Source: Taenia hydatigena
Lineage: Eukaryota > Platyhelminthes > Cestoda > Cyclophyllidea > Taeniidae
Direction: 5' to 3'
DNA: 64,000 bases
NCBI GenBank assembly: GCA_036345935.2
Contig: JADWOT020000003.1
Location: forward strand, 17,688,509 to 17,752,508
The notes beneath the pieces were generated by a model. That model was not told the DNA's origin and searched no databases. It saw only the letters and a list, made by a program, of their open reading frames with translations. Below, in pieces: positions 13,377 to 27,000 of this stretch. The position numbers and the translations under genes are program-made. Position 1 is the first letter of the stretch, and the number at the start of each line of letters is the position of its first letter.

Positions 13377-15040
13377 CCTTGTGTATGTACTTATGCGCAG
13401 AGACAAAACGGCCTTGGGTGTGAGTCAGTGACCCCGTGTCCGGCTATTCTGCTCACACTTTCACCCTTACTGTGCTCGCACCGAAAAGTCGAAGGGGCGG
13501 TCGTTCCATGAGAGAGCCTGACCTTGACTGATGGTCAGGATTATTTAGATCGCTAAGGCCCCTGGTTCAACAACAAAATGTCGCCCACCTCTTTGTACCA
13601 TTAATATTAAAACCCATAAATTGAGTTAAGCCAGGATAGTAGATGATCGAAAACTCATTAAATCTGGAACTTTGAATGGGCCTTTGTAGCATCCGAGGTG
13701 GTAACATCTGCGTGGAGTATAGTGGCCTGCTAGCACGCAAATGACAAGCCAAATGCTTTGTCACTTCGACAGCTCCAAATTACAGTGAATGCATTTCTGA
13801 TTATCTCAAGCCCATTCAACCGAGCAATGGGTTAGGCATAGCCGGTGGTTGTACGTAGATGACAAAAAAAAGGACTTCAGCTAGGCTGCCTCACCCTTTT
13901 GGGAGTTATAAAAGCCCACCGACGGCATTTCGCACACCCAATGGCGATAATTTCGCCCCCCTACAGTTTGGCGATGTTGGTGGTAGCGGTGACAAGCCGT
14001 ATCTCGGACATGACACACCCCCCGGAATATGTGAAGCGGAATTGTTAATTGCGCACTCTTACATACAATATGTCTGTATACATACATACCTACATAGATT
14101 AACACGTGCACACCATGACTTGACTTGTTCAAGACGACCGGAAGTAGCTATTAAATGTCGCCGGTGGAAGTACTACTGGGCTGCAAAATTTATGACCCCC
14201 CATTGTCTACCCCATTCAGACTCGCAAATACATCAACTTCACGCATTACAATTCTGATCGTAGTCACGGCACACGTTCTTGAATTGTGTTTGGACTTTAT
14301 TTGGCACATTCGAAGGAAGGAGATGGGTTAATGCGGCTCTAAGGGCGGGGAAAGGAGGGGCGCAGTAATTACTAAGTTAAGCTAAATAAACCGAGCACAG
14401 ATCGGTGTGTTTAAAGGCGTAAAGCGAGCGCTGGCTGGGGGGCGCGAGAGAGAGGGCGGGAACTTGAAAGGTTGATTACTCGATGCATGACGCAGCAGTG
14501 TGCGTGTTTCCACAGCAGTGAGGGGGGGTTGAGGGGTAGGTGTGATAGAGGGGGAAGTGGGGGGGAGGTGAGTGTGCACACAGTAAACAATGCTCTCTCA
14601 AGGTTACCTAGTTAACCAAGCCACCGTATGCGCACACACAGTAGAAGAATACGCATGTCCAAGTCTGCCGCACTCGGGTATTCGTGCGTGCATGCTTGCA
14701 CACGCATGCCTGTAAAAACACGCACGCATGCACACAAAAGCATCAATAATGTCGACCTCACCCTGCCCTCCTCCCCTCCTCCCCGCCTCCACCCCTTGTG
14801 GCGCGCAGCCTCATCTCCGCCCACACACACACGCATGCCTACGCACAGTTTGATTTATTGTAGACAGCACAACAAAAAAGAGGCAAGGGAGGGCACTTGG
14901 CACCCACAAGCATGGAAAGCGCAGCTGTTGAGGTGCAAAGTGCCTGAAGCAAAGAATCTTATCGTTATTATTATCTGCACCTTCCACTTTTCACAGGGGG
15001 AGGAGGTGAGCCACTTTTTTCTTCACCAGCAATGAACGGT

Positions 15041-16868
15041 TCCCTCAATTTAGGCAAGGAGAGCTATTTTTACTTTATGGTGTCCTGCTTGATTTGTGGG
15101 CATGCTTGCGTAAGTCCTACGTCCTATGGTGACCACATAACATATGGGATTTAGTGATTGGTCCTTTTGCTTTCGGGGTGGTGTGCAAGTTTTTGTTGTT
15201 GGCCTGCCGCCAAAAGCCCACGCTGCACTTATCACGTAATCACTACCACCGCCACCGTCGCTATCACCATAACGGACAACGAAGGCAGTGAGTGGTAGTA
15301 GCAGCGCTTTGAAAGTTGGGTCGGTGTCTCAAAATAGGAGGATGCTAATAACCTCGTTTACTTTGGGCTAGACGAGAGTACTCCGTACCGATAGAGATAC
15401 TGCAGTAAACTGTGTTGCCAAGGTGAAACATGCCAGATCACTTAGCAATGCATTCCTAAGAGCGTGAAATCTGTTGGTATTTTCTCTTCCCCAGTGCATT
15501 TACGTTTCATGATATCGCTAAAGGTTTGCTGCCACTCGGAGGCTTAAGCTTACCTGATTTCATCAGTTGCAAGTGTCAACAGGTGATTTGACAGTAAGTT
15601 GGGGGAATGACCACACAATAAAAGATTCAAAAGTTCTAAACAAACTCACGGTTCGAATCCTTGGGCTGCCGGTTGGGGCATGGTTTCCCAATCAAGAAGA
15701 AAGTCACAACGTCTTTTGTCCAGAATAACCTTTTAAAGGCATTTTTGGAGGGGAATAGGGAATTGAGGCATTAACCCTAATTCTCATTCGACCTAAAAGG
15801 CTTCCCAATTGAACTGATTTAAGTACCTTGAAGAGGTAAATGGCATAATCACTGGCCACAGAGATATTTGCACTAGTGGAATCCCTCAGTTTGTCGAACC
15901 ATTCCACAGATCAGGAAATGCGGGGTCAGGAGTCATGATGATGATAATGATAGTGCGGCGCGAAGCACACGCTTTTGTTCATGTATTGCTAACTTTACTG
16001 ATGCCTTTGATTTCGTGCCCAGAAAGAAACCCTGGATTCCTTCGGACATCAATAACCAACCCTATGTTGATTTTTTGTGCGCACCCACCACCTTGAGAAA
16101 GTCCAACAATACCACCCACGAGAAGACGGTTACAAGCCTGCCACCGAGCCCCTTCCCTTCAAAAAACTCACAATAAACTAACCAACATACATTTCATCGC
16201 TTGCGCTTGCGTCTCCTTTACTGCCCTCCAAGTTGCACCAATAACGCCGTACACCACCCTCCCGAAGGGTACCCTACCTGGGGCTGGGAAAGAAGTCAAC
16301 TTCGACGTCAAAGGCGGTGTAGAATGCCCGCAGCAGCGTTACTGGTTCTCGAACTGGTGCAGAAAACACCGACACCCCGTACCGGCCTCATGGTGACACC
16401 ACTTCAACGGTGCCCACGTCTTGGCTGCCGCGTATGGCGACAAATACCGAATTGGCTGGTGGCCCCCAGATCCGGACCTACTCAAATAATCAAAAAGCAG
16501 TTTTCGGCGCTCAAGCGCCCCGAACACCAAAGAACGCAGCCACAGCGAAACAAGAGGTCATTTATGGGCTGCAGTTTATACACGGTAACAAAACATTTTT
16601 TTCCAAGATGGTCAGTTTGTAGTACATGGGAGCATTAAACCAGATTGGAGAATACAAAATAACACAATGGAGTGGAGGGAGTAAAGGGTAGCGGGTTGAA
16701 TACAGAGCTTAACTACAAGTGCGTCATAATCAAGGATACACAAATCATAGAGAACTACATGATCAGTGCCGATGATACAGGGAGCATAAGACGCACGATA
16801 GTTAAAACAAAAGGCAGGCAGAAGCACATGTACGAAAAATACAAATCTAAAAAATTTACAAAATTCCA
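15041..16868. other. Stretch downstream of the 280-residue gene; no confirmed gene
   Basis: It contains a short ATG-rich run near 15936-15952 and a sequence at 15654-15664 matching a pol III B box (GGTTCGAATCC), without a tRNA fold around it. Between 16200 and 16640 all three plus-strand frames are open for long overlapping stretches, the longest 145 codons. No frame dominates and none resembles a known family, so this may be decayed coding or mobile-element DNA. Confidence 0.4.
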
Positions 16869-17906
16869 TTACAGAGAGTTGCAACTACTACTGCTGGAGA
16901 TTACATCATCTGGAGGCAATTGATCGCGATGGCCGTCAATGTAGGGCTCGACAATGGATGTCACTGGACTGGCGCACGGCTCAGAAAGGGGACTGGTGTC
17001 AAGACAGAGGGATTGACGAAAGGACCTGTCAATCATCCCCATAGGGCACGGACCATTTTCTGGAGGTAGTGCAAAGTGCCTGCTACCACTCACGGTTGAA
17101 CCTGCCCATCTGGTACCCGTAACATTGCAACTGTCGTCCTCATTGTCATTGTAGTTCTGATTAGAATAAGAATGGGAAATACATCCTTCCGTGGTTAGGC
17201 GCAGACAACATGGACAGTTGGGTGTGCAGGGTACTGATGGTACCTTGACAAGCCGCAATAGCAACCTCCTACACGTGGCCTCGTTGACTTTCTCATGCAT
17301 ACTGATTAAAATGCGTTTTATGAGATTCATTCCATACAACGACAGCAATCGATTGGAATGACGAGTAGCAACACGCACAACAGAATGCGTAGAGGACAGA
17401 TTAACCTTCTTCGTCACTCGCAAATTGTTTTGACTGCTACTTGAGCGCTTGTCCGAATACATTAATCGGACAGCTCTCAAAATTTCATTTTCGAAATTAA
17501 AACCAATGTCTTTGAACATGTCCATTTCTCTGGAGCGCCGCAATTGCTCAGTTTGATTGTGACCCGGCTGTTTACTTCTGGTTTCTTCATTTTGGAGACG
17601 TTTGTGGTACATAAAAGTTGGGCTATTGGCGTAACGACTTCTGATTACACTATACGACTGACCTAGAAGGTATTAATTGAAAATAAATGACAACCAGTTG
17701 CGAAGCGATCATGACGGTTCCTAATCGGCATCGTATATCCATCGGAATAAACCGGAGCAGTGTTCGTGTTAACCCTACGGTTCATGGTCTCAGCAGCACT
17801 GAGGTACTCCGGTCTTAGTACTAGAACGATATGCATCAGGTAAAACGCTAAGCATACCTGATCGACAGTTATTTCTAAACTGTCGTGGATCCATGTCAGA
17901 GTTCAT
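16869..17906 (-). CDS. Unrecognised 280-residue protein, two exons
   Basis: Exon 1 is 17906-17858: ATG, 16 codons plus one base, then CAG|GTATGC. Exon 2 is 17662-16869, ending in a stop. The 195-nt intron ends in a pyrimidine-rich CTTCTAG, and the phase-1 junction restores a glycine codon, giving 843 nt in frame. An in-frame TAG lies just upstream of the first ATG. Exon 2 alone is open for 264 codons, far longer than chance predicts. The protein is basic and hydrophilic, with no signal peptide or membrane segment. It has a serine run near residue 90, a Cys cluster CTPNCPCC at about 162-169 with another Cys at 177, and a Ser-rich C-terminus. The Cys spacing is too irregular for me to call a zinc finger. 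A nuclear or cytosolic regulatory protein is possible but unproven. It lies about 3.1 kb beyond the end of the S1P lyase gene on the same strand. Confidence 0.6.
17863..17885. repeat. Perfect 8-bp hairpin inside exon 1 of the 280-residue gene
   Basis: CGACAGTT at 17863-17870 and AACTGTCG at 17878-17885 are perfect inverted repeats around a 7-base loop. The structure sits within the short first coding exon next to its donor site, so it could affect splicing or translation. It may also be coincidence. Confidence 0.5.
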
Positions 17907-20900
17907 CAAACACTATACGCGTGGATACGAGACCAGAACACTCAGAAGCAGCAAGAACACGCCGCCGAGACAAACCACGCCCTTTCAAAAGTGACTGGAG
18001 ATTACATGACTGAAAAATTTACTCCAGAAGTTCAAACAAACAAAATGCATGTAGCAAATTAAAACGTTTTTGTCCTACAAATCCTGCACCAAAAACAACC
18101 TCGTCATTTCGGCCCCTTATTTTTCGGGTCACTCTTGTAATTTTTTATTTTTAACACCTTCTATGGTTGACGGCCTACCAATTAATCGTGCAGTTGATCT
18201 ACGCAGTATTCATTAAAATCGTGGCTTTGTAAAGTAGAGTCAACCAGATTTGTGTGATACACTGCAATGCAATTGTAGTACTTTGTTTGTTAGAACTGCC
18301 GGTTTCTGTCAAGGGCACAGAGGTGGCCGTACGGCCCTACCTGCGTGGGCTGGCCTCCGGGCCATGCCAACAGCCTATTTCCCTCTGTCCGGTGAATATA
18401 TGTATTCTACCCTGCCACTTTGCCTTCTTTTGCCTTAAGGGAGCCTCAGAACGCTACAGTAATGATCTTAGAATCCCTAATGGACTAATAATTCGAATAT
18501 AATGCTTCAATACATCATTTAACTCTGCGTTTGACTAGACGGGAACCTAAGATTTGAAGGGTTGCGCTTCTACTTGGACGCCTGGGCTATGGGCCATATC
18601 GTTGGCCTCTTAGTCTTTCCACATTATTGTAGTGTAACGCAACGTATTCTACGTTTCTAATTTCCACGTCTGGTTTCGTGTCTTTGGAACTAAAAACGGG
18701 TATGGAGGATTGGTATCATCTTTGGAGCTTTAAGACTTCCATTCAGTCACATAAATTGGTGTAGCTTGACCGATTCTTACTAAAAACACTTAAATAAACA
18801 AATGCTACAATATGCCTTGCTCTGCTATCGTGGCTTTCTACCTCTTGAAGGAAAACTCATCCTCATACGATCTTCCATTTAAACTTGATATTAGTTCCTC
18901 TCCATGGTCTGATTAAGTTTCCTTAATTATGATCGTCTCGATGGCTTTTTTCCCTCTAGTTATAGACCCTGGGCCTTTTACAAATAATAACCTTCCATTC
19001 CGGTATGGCATTTTATCGTTGAAGAAGACTATACACCATAAAAACGCATGGAACAGCTAGCCGGATGTTGGCTCAAGTGCCTCTAATGGAGTATCATGCC
19101 ACTAGGGCACTGATCGAAATCAAAGCAAACATCGTTGTCATGCTAGGCATGGTTCCGTAAAGTAAGATTTATTTCTTACCGCACTCGACCTATGAACGAC
19201 CCTTCATGAGAACTTGTGTATTCACCTATTTATGCAAAGGTAGGTCAGGCAATGAATTTATGTGCCTATTTCTGTAGTGCCTCGAGGCTTCCCTGAAGTC
19301 GAGCGCAGAGACACCGAGGGTTAAGCAACTAACGTATTACAGAGCCTCTCTTCACTTTTGAGCGTCGGCTCCGGCGCTCTCCTTGGTCAACCTCCCGCGT
19401 TGGCCATCACAAAGCAACCGGTGCTTCAAGGAAAGCACCCGCAAACTGAGGAGATACTTGACTGCAACATCATTTATTTTTTATTGCCAATTCCACTAGG
19501 TCCGATGTTCCGCCTTAATAGAAAGTGGATTCGGGAGCATGGCAATGTGTTGGCCATCACACGTGCTCATAACTTGAAACAATGGCCCAAAAGTAGAGTT
19601 ACTAAACAAAGTAAAACGGGATTTAGCACAGTGTGGGGTTTCGCTTCTACTCCTCCTTACTGCGTTGCTCCACTTCAGAGTTTCTGGGTTCTAACCAGAA
19701 GTAATTTGCTTCCAGCTTAGCAATACCGACTCAAGACCATGCGACATGTAACAGCGGAGATCACGAGCAACTTACTACCGCTCACAGCTGATAAGAAAGT
19801 GAAGAACGCCCCCCACACCAAACATCATCTATTTTAATGTAAGTTGAAGAAAAAACGTAAAATTTGGACCCATCTGAGTGAAAGATTTGAGTGAGAGACT
19901 ACCAAATGCGGGCGCATTTGAAACAGTTACACCCAAATCACCGATTCAATGTGCCGTTGTGAATGAACTACCAATGCGAGTAACTTTTTTCCCGTGCAAT
20001 TTTAAAGACTTCGACAATAGATCATACCAAGTGACCATGAAATCGAGCAAAATACTTAACGACAGTCTGTTGGTTCAATACAAACACATTCTTCGAAGAT
20101 AACCATTCAAGAACGGAGACGTAAAGCACAAATAACCTCCCATGAGTGTAGCAATTTTGAAAGCAAACGTTGAGAAAAAAAAACTGAATTACCGATTTCT
20201 ACCAGCAATGCTAATCCAACATCAATTCTACCAATCCATACAAATGCAACAAATGTTCCTTTATAAGCAGTTAGGTAAGCTAATGCAGTTGAGAGGCAAA
20301 TTAAAGCAAATAGACAAAATCACTTCAGAGGAGGAAGGAGGGGAAAGTTAGCAACACGGACTTCTAGTCATCAGGCCCCTCAGTTGCGTAGCAAGCGTCA
20401 AGAAAACTCGCCGCTACGGAGGCAACCAGTGAACGATCAGGAATCTTCGCACACATCCCGTAGATTGCCGCCTACATAGGTCAACACAAGCACCAGTGAG
20501 ATTCAATATCCTCGGAACAGGTGAGGAAAAGGTAGTGCACAGGCGAAAATGGCATCGCGCCCTACTAGAAGAAGGTTCAATCTGAAACTAGACTCAAAGA
20601 CTTTATCTCAATTTAGGATACTATAACAGGATTATAATTGAACTGATCACTACAGGACCGTTATCAGTTTCCTACTAGCCAAGACCTCATCAATTCATCC
20701 ACACAACTATTTGTCCAGCCCTCATAACATTCTCCACGGTAATTCTAACGCTACACCACTGGTAGTAATGCAATGGAATTCGCCAAGCACTCGACGAGGT
20801 CGGTGAGCTACCATCTGGGAAAATAACAGCCAAGAAGAAATAGCTGATGGTAAACTTTGGTAAGTACTCTATTCCCAGACCTGCAACACTGTATTGGCTG

Positions 20901-21026
20901 AGACCAGGTCATCTATTAAAAGAACCGATGGAAACGAATAAAATCCGAAAACGCGCAACCTCCTTTGACCATAAGATCCTGGTGGTCGAGACGTGCGGTC
21001 ACACAACACTAAAGAAGGAAGGAAAA
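17907..21026. other. Spacer between the 280-residue gene and the S1P lyase gene
   Basis: No convincing gene was found. Open frames at 19358-19720, 19878-20102 and 20142-20351 on the plus strand are separated by stops and resemble nothing I recognise. Around 18300-18640 two stretches share a GGGCC/GTTGGCCTC-like core with 7640-7720 and may be old copies of a dispersed repeat. No AATAAA polyadenylation signal for the lyase was found close behind its stop codon. The nearest candidate on that strand is near 19480, so the 3' UTR may be long or use a variant signal. Confidence 0.4.
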
Positions 21027-24000
21027 CTACACATTATGCAAAAAACTGACCGTGCCAGTGGATTTGCTCTTGGGTGAATTGAGTAAGCGTTCAGCTGCTA
21101 CTTTGAGGTCGTCAAGGAAGAGTTGCGCTAAATCTCGGCGAGCGTGCATGTCGGTGACACAGAAGTGCACTGCGGGGGGATACTGGAGAATACTGAGAAT
21201 CCAATTAGGCGAGCCGTCCGGATGGTGTGACATCAAATCCGCCAGTTGGTAGATATCAAAGGCGTCTGAGGTGAAGGCGACCACACTCACCTGTGGCTCA
21301 CCTAACACGCGTAGCCCGGGGATTGATGCCACGCTGAAGGTAAAAGGTCACCAGTTGACTTGCGTTGGTAGTAAATTCTTACTCTCTTCACCTTCCCTTC
21401 CTATCTGGCTAATCAAAATAGATGCGACAGACTTCCTACCGTCACGGGAAACCTACTGGACACCAGCATATGAAGTTGTTGCATCAGAAAGACACTTGCT
21501 GTAATAACATACTCGAAAATACAAACACTGAAGTCTCCAAAGATTCAACTTCCACACTCGCATTACTAGACCCTCAGCCCTTCAGCAAAGCCAGCATACC
21601 CCATTACGCTGGCGCTAGTGTTATGATGGTGGTAGTAGGTGGAAAGTCCACTTTAAAGCTAATCTCGATTTTTTGGCCAATTGCCATGCCAAAATGGGAC
21701 GGAAGGAAGGGATCCATTGCTGATGGCTGAATCTGCAGAGGCTATTGAAGTAGCATCAAATTCTCACAATTTCTGCAACTTCATTTTTTACAATACAGTC
21801 AGAAATGAAGCGGTTAAAACTGGACAACAATGATTGACGACCACAAATCCCAAATTCCCTTAACTATTCTCGCACCCGTTTAGCAATCATCAAGCATAGA
21901 AAGGCTGAGTAAAAACGATGGGTTGCTGAACTGATTCACGTTAGCATTAAGATTGGCAAGAATAGCAAGCTGAAATCGGCTACTATACATTTCATAACCT
22001 CCCGGCACACCATATAAATTGGCTCTTTTCGGTCTAAGTGATATCGCACCCATGAAACGTTAGGCCTGGCCAACTTCGTGACCAGTAAAGATGAGAGACA
22101 TTAAAAAAGAACAGTGGGGGTTCTCCTCTGACCCCAACTTATCAACCAAAGGAAATATCTTTCGTTCAAGAGTGATCAAACTTTACGACCTCTAAATTTT
22201 TCCATTTTTTATTAACTAAAGGGGAGGAAGAGGGGTGATAGAGAGGCAGTAAAGCAGTTACCCCTTAGCGATCAATCGAGCCGTAGCGACGATGCGTTTA
22301 GTGGATTTTACATAGCCCTCCCGACCGAAGTACATCATTGCCGACCAACAGGCGGCAATGAGAGCGCCCGAACGACTTCCTACAAGAGGGAAGAAAAAAA
22401 CTCCCAGGAACAGGTTGTCTTGCTAAGCCAGTAAAGTTGTTCAAAACCTTCAGCATGATAGCAATGCAATAGCGCAAGGCAAAAGGTAAGAATCAATTGT
22501 GTGATTAAAGGAGGATTGTTGAATGAGTCTAGGAGAGCTATCTCAAGCCTACTTTTACATGGAAGCAGGAGCAGTTTACATGACAAATCGCTTTTACCGA
22601 TAACGCTTAATAGGGCAAGTTTCCTCTGAGCAAACATCTTAAATGGAGCCGCAACCAACGTCACTGAACACTGACTATTTTCACCTCTACCACACTCTAT
22701 GTCAGTTTCGCCTCATAAATTTACGTTGAGTAGGAAATTTTACGAGGTTCGGTCCGTTGATACAAGATACAGATTTGGAGCATGGATAATGGAATCAGGC
22801 GGCAGGTACTCGACCCACCTTCCGTGCCAACTTTTGCACGAGACAAGGAACGTCATCTGGATTGGGTGCACTGAATTCGCCAAGACCCCAGGAAACAGGT
22901 TCTTTTGACTACGTACAAGGCTAAGTTTCCCCCAATCAGCGTAATATCTTGAACAATCACGAGATCATGTTCCGGAATTCGCCATCGAGAAGGGGGAATC
23001 GCATTGTTTGGAATTTAACCCCTCCAAAATTACCCAAATTAGGCTCCCAAACCTCCCGGTGGCCATTTACAAGACTATAACTTTTAGGGTACGCGGCAAA
23101 TTCATTCGCTCCCGCCTTCTTTTGGAGTGACGACAAGGTCAAACCAAAAACAAATGAAACCATAAACTGACGTTTCTCTCTCATTGTTAGGAGGGTAAAC
23201 TAAGTTGACTTCAGGTCACAAAATTCACATAATAAAAGTACGTATCAATAAAGTAAAGAGAATGTGTACGGCACATGAAAGTATACAAAGACGTGACTAC
23301 AAAGCAGGTAGGTTTCAAAGAAAATTTTGTGAAGCAATGAATTCACGATTTCTGAAACACAAAACTGTACTGCCTCAAGTGATCATTTTGAGAGAAGAAA
23401 TCCCCTACCATACCTTGCAGTAGACCGATGAGTCGGTAATGGGACAAGAAACCGACCTCTGCCGTCGTGGAAAGTGCTAATTAAAATCCCTAGGGGGCTA
23501 GTATACTACATGGGTAAATTCTAATGCAACTTGCCTTCAGGATTGAGCAAAATGCACTGCCATAACCTACAGAATAGAGTATCGATAGGATTTGCAATTT
23601 GGTTCAACCATCCAAACTGCGCAATTCCATGAACACATAAGTCAACGAACCAGCAAGAGTCGGAGATGCGTAAATTCCACCCGACCAGTCAGGGAGGAGA
23701 AAGAATTGGTTCACTCGAAGCCCCTTGTTACGGTACATTATCACAGAGGAGCCCTTTGCAGCGAATCCATACTGAAGAGTGGTAAAAAAGACCTCTACAA
23801 CTACGGATAAGTGGGATCAAAGTAATGTCGGATTGCAAAAGTACCGACTGTTGCAGAAACTTACAGATAGATACGGTTTTGAGTGCCGTCTAATAGCCAT
23901 TTGAATACGGCGAAACCGTGGTTTTCACTACGGTATCCAAAGTGTCATTTCGAATTAGGATGATCGCACTCTAAGAACTCAAACATAGAAGACTTTCCAA

Positions 24001-27000
24001 CTTCTCACGCAAATTCTGTTATTTATAGAAACTCGTCATAACCTATGCCGCCAATTTTATAACTAGGATTTCTGTGTTTGTGTGCAAGTTGTCTGACCCT
24101 ATCAAGTTCCCAACCAGCTAAATCTTAAAGACTTCAAGGATGATGTTGAAACGAGAGAGAGATACGATAATTGCACACCGCCTGGTGGCTCTACAGAGCA
24201 GAATCTGCGACTTTGAAAGGTTCAGGGAATATCCATCACTTGGAGACACCGAAAACTCGAACAAGAACGTTTTTCTGGGGTGGCAGGTATCCCTGCAAAC
24301 CTCTCGATTACAGTAAAACAGGCTACCAATCAGTTTCCCTTAAAAAAACTCTCCAACAGAATGAAGAATCACTTTCGTGACGGTGATAGAAACTAGAGGC
24401 AAAGAGCGAAAATTTCTCAAAACTACAATGGTACCACGCTCGAAGCTACCAAAGAGTAATACGCTCGGACGTTTTCCAAATTACCGTGCCTCTTAGAAGT
24501 AAAACGAATGAATTTTGGGCAAGAGAGATTGTGGATCTTGCATAAAGCCGAAACGCCCATGTTCATCCCGAGTGCTCAAACAAACAATTGAACCAGTGCG
24601 ACCCCCTGAGGTAGCAGTCAGAATCGCATCAAAGTGACTACTAAAATTGCTAGCATATTCAAGAATACTGTTTCCTCAGCTCCATTACAATGAAGTCAAA
24701 CACAATTGTTCGTAAAACTCAACATCCAGTCTCTTATAAGACGCCCCAAAGCATCAACCAAAAGGTATTGCGGTGAGGTGGCGACCAACAGATGAATGAA
24801 TTCAAATCTCCCCAAACATTGTACGTAGTTTTGCGCCTTTGAAACGATTTAGAGCCAAGACTTAAACAGCTAGATTAAGGGAGTGATAAACGCAGAGACA
24901 ATGGGATGGTTAAAAAGACAGATTGGCGTCTGGGCGGATGATTAGGGTATTAGAGACACATCACCCCACCTTGTGAGTATCGCAGGAGATGCTGGTAACA
25001 CCAGGGAGACGGAAATCGAAGAGGTCAAGAGGAAAGCCGGCCTCCTCCATAAAAGGTACCAGAAAGCCTCCCAGACAACAATCTACGTGCACTGGAATGC
25101 ATCTTGAAGCGCCCAACTGAAAAAAAGTGCAAGCGTCAGTAGTCCCAACTAATGCAGCAAAACAATGCCTACTTTAACTCTGTTTCTGCATGAGTCTTTC
25201 CAGTCATTCATGCTTTTGTGTCACGGTGGAGGTCTGTGACCTTCAACAAAGCCAGTAATGCTATCACTTCCTGAGCTCCTTTTAGACTTGCCTCAAAATG
25301 AGCTCTACTAATTTCCCAGTACAAAACTCACAAAGATGTGGGTGTAATGAGAGATAATGAAAGGGCGCACACACCTTAGCTATGCCCTCGATATCGTCGA
25401 TAATTCCTTGTGGATATTGAGGAGCAGATCCAACGAGCTAAAAACAATTTGAGGAATTCAGTTTAACTTTGTCAAGCATAAGGTCCTAAGCATTCAATCA
25501 ACAAAGCCAAGTGAAATCACTTAGCGGCAGCGACAAATCGCTACAAAATTTAGCGCTGAAGCTCCTGCCATACCTTTTTGGCGAAGTTCCATGATGGAAC
25601 TAGACCAAAAGACACAACAGCGACACTTGGAGTGAACAATCTTCGCCTTAAAGATAGGAAAGGATAGCGATGTGGTAAGCTGGAATGAAGCACTCTGCAG
25701 CTGATTTGATGTAGGCCTAACAACTGGAGATTCTACTTCACCGCGTGCTTTGTTTAAATTCAAGACGCTGATGAAGAAAGTGAAACAGGCTGAAAACAGA
25801 GATAATCCTCATGAAGATTCCGTATTCAAAACTTATTCTCTAATTACAAGGGAAATTGTACACAGGATTATTGACAAGCCTATGTGACAACACCAAAAAA
25901 CGCCGAGCAGTGCATGCTTAGACATACGCAGCGAAACCGCGTAAGGCTGCTGACATCTCGTTGTTTCAAGTTTCACATTTCGAATGGAACAAATAAATCA
26001 AGGACTTTTTAGCTAATCACGCTACAGTATCAGTGAGTCTAGCAATGCAGACCTCTACCGGTATAAGTGCGAGTACTCGGTGAGACAACTTAAAGCCCTC
26101 AGTTAGAATGATCAGAGTCTGCCAAAATTAAAGCTTACGCGATCAACAGACGTGATTCGCAAAAGTATTAAAAACGGTAAAAGAAATAAAGAAATGGAAC
26201 ATCTATGAATGTTACTCAAATGAGGACACCAAAGCTCACTGTTGTTAGCGTGTTTACTACCGGAGTCTTAAAAGAAAATCCACCACTACAATCACCCATA
26301 TGCTTTGGCATTCTGATGCCATAGTACCAATAGCTGTTAATTTTTACCAGCAACACCTGCTATTCAAAAATTAAGCATACAAGAACATCCTTCTACGTCC
26401 GTTTCATTTGATTAAAGTCGGCTAATCTGCTTACTTTTCACGAGTTTGCTGGAACGGATATTGATGGTCAACTGAAAAAACTCATGTCACATTCGTAATA
26501 CCAGATGTAGATAAGAAAACTGAGGTCACATATACGTGACGCTGGTAGCGGACGCGTCGAGAGGGCAGAAAAGGGGGAAATGTTAAATCCTACAGAAGAT
26601 ATAAGAGGGACGGGATTGAAAACGCTAACGAGTTTGATGAAAAGCAAAGAGTGTGATAAATTAACAATATATTTTTCTGATTGTTCCACATCTGTCTGTT
26701 AGTGACAGATGTCAAACTACACCCAAAAGTAGAAGACAGGTTATGCTATTTTTGTGCATCATAAGAAATGCAGATCTCGGCAAATAAGTCAGCAAATAGA
26801 TGAGAGACTCCTGGTTTTTTTTTTAAGTGGATGACAAGTGAGGAGGACTCACCATACAGGTTCTTCGCGTGATAGCGCGTTTCATAGCTCTCAAATCGAC
26901 CTTGAATGTTTTTGGATCCAGAGGAATCTTCTTCACTCGGATATTCATCATGCTGCCAGCCTGGAAAGTAACAGTCACTCAACAGATGTGGCACCGAATC

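Larger units (their letters stand above)
12041..15040. other. GC-richer, low-complexity stretch with CA, CG and G-rich tracts
   Basis: This 3-kb stretch is richer in G+C and CpG than its surroundings. It contains (CA)n runs, a purine-rich G tract around 14440-14570, and mixed CA/CG repeats around 14630-14850. Several open frames of 60-135 codons arise here on both strands because stop codons are scarce; their products are dominated by His/Thr or Pro/Ser runs and look non-coding. At 13257-13287 a short ATG frame ends at a good GTAAGC donor and could be a first exon, but nothing downstream confirms it. A promoter or CpG-rich regulatory area is possible. Confidence 0.4.

Noticed and set aside
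13859..14257. 132-codon plus-strand ORF
   Set aside because: It overlaps an 83-codon minus-strand ORF, lies in a stop-poor GC-richer stretch, has no splice context or recognisable motif, and its length is expected by chance.
14612..15035. Overlapping ORFs on both strands
   Set aside because: They arise from CA/CG repeats and C-rich tracts; the translations are His/Thr/Arg-rich low-complexity sequence.
15654..15664. Perfect B-box sequence GGTTCGAATCC suggesting a tRNA gene
   Set aside because: The T-stem has a mismatch, no acceptor stem or anticodon arm can be drawn, and no A box lies at the right distance.
16201..16638. 145-codon plus-strand ORF and an overlapping 70-codon ORF
   Set aside because: All frames are open here and none resembles a family; no reverse transcriptase or transposase motif was seen, so a mobile element cannot be claimed.
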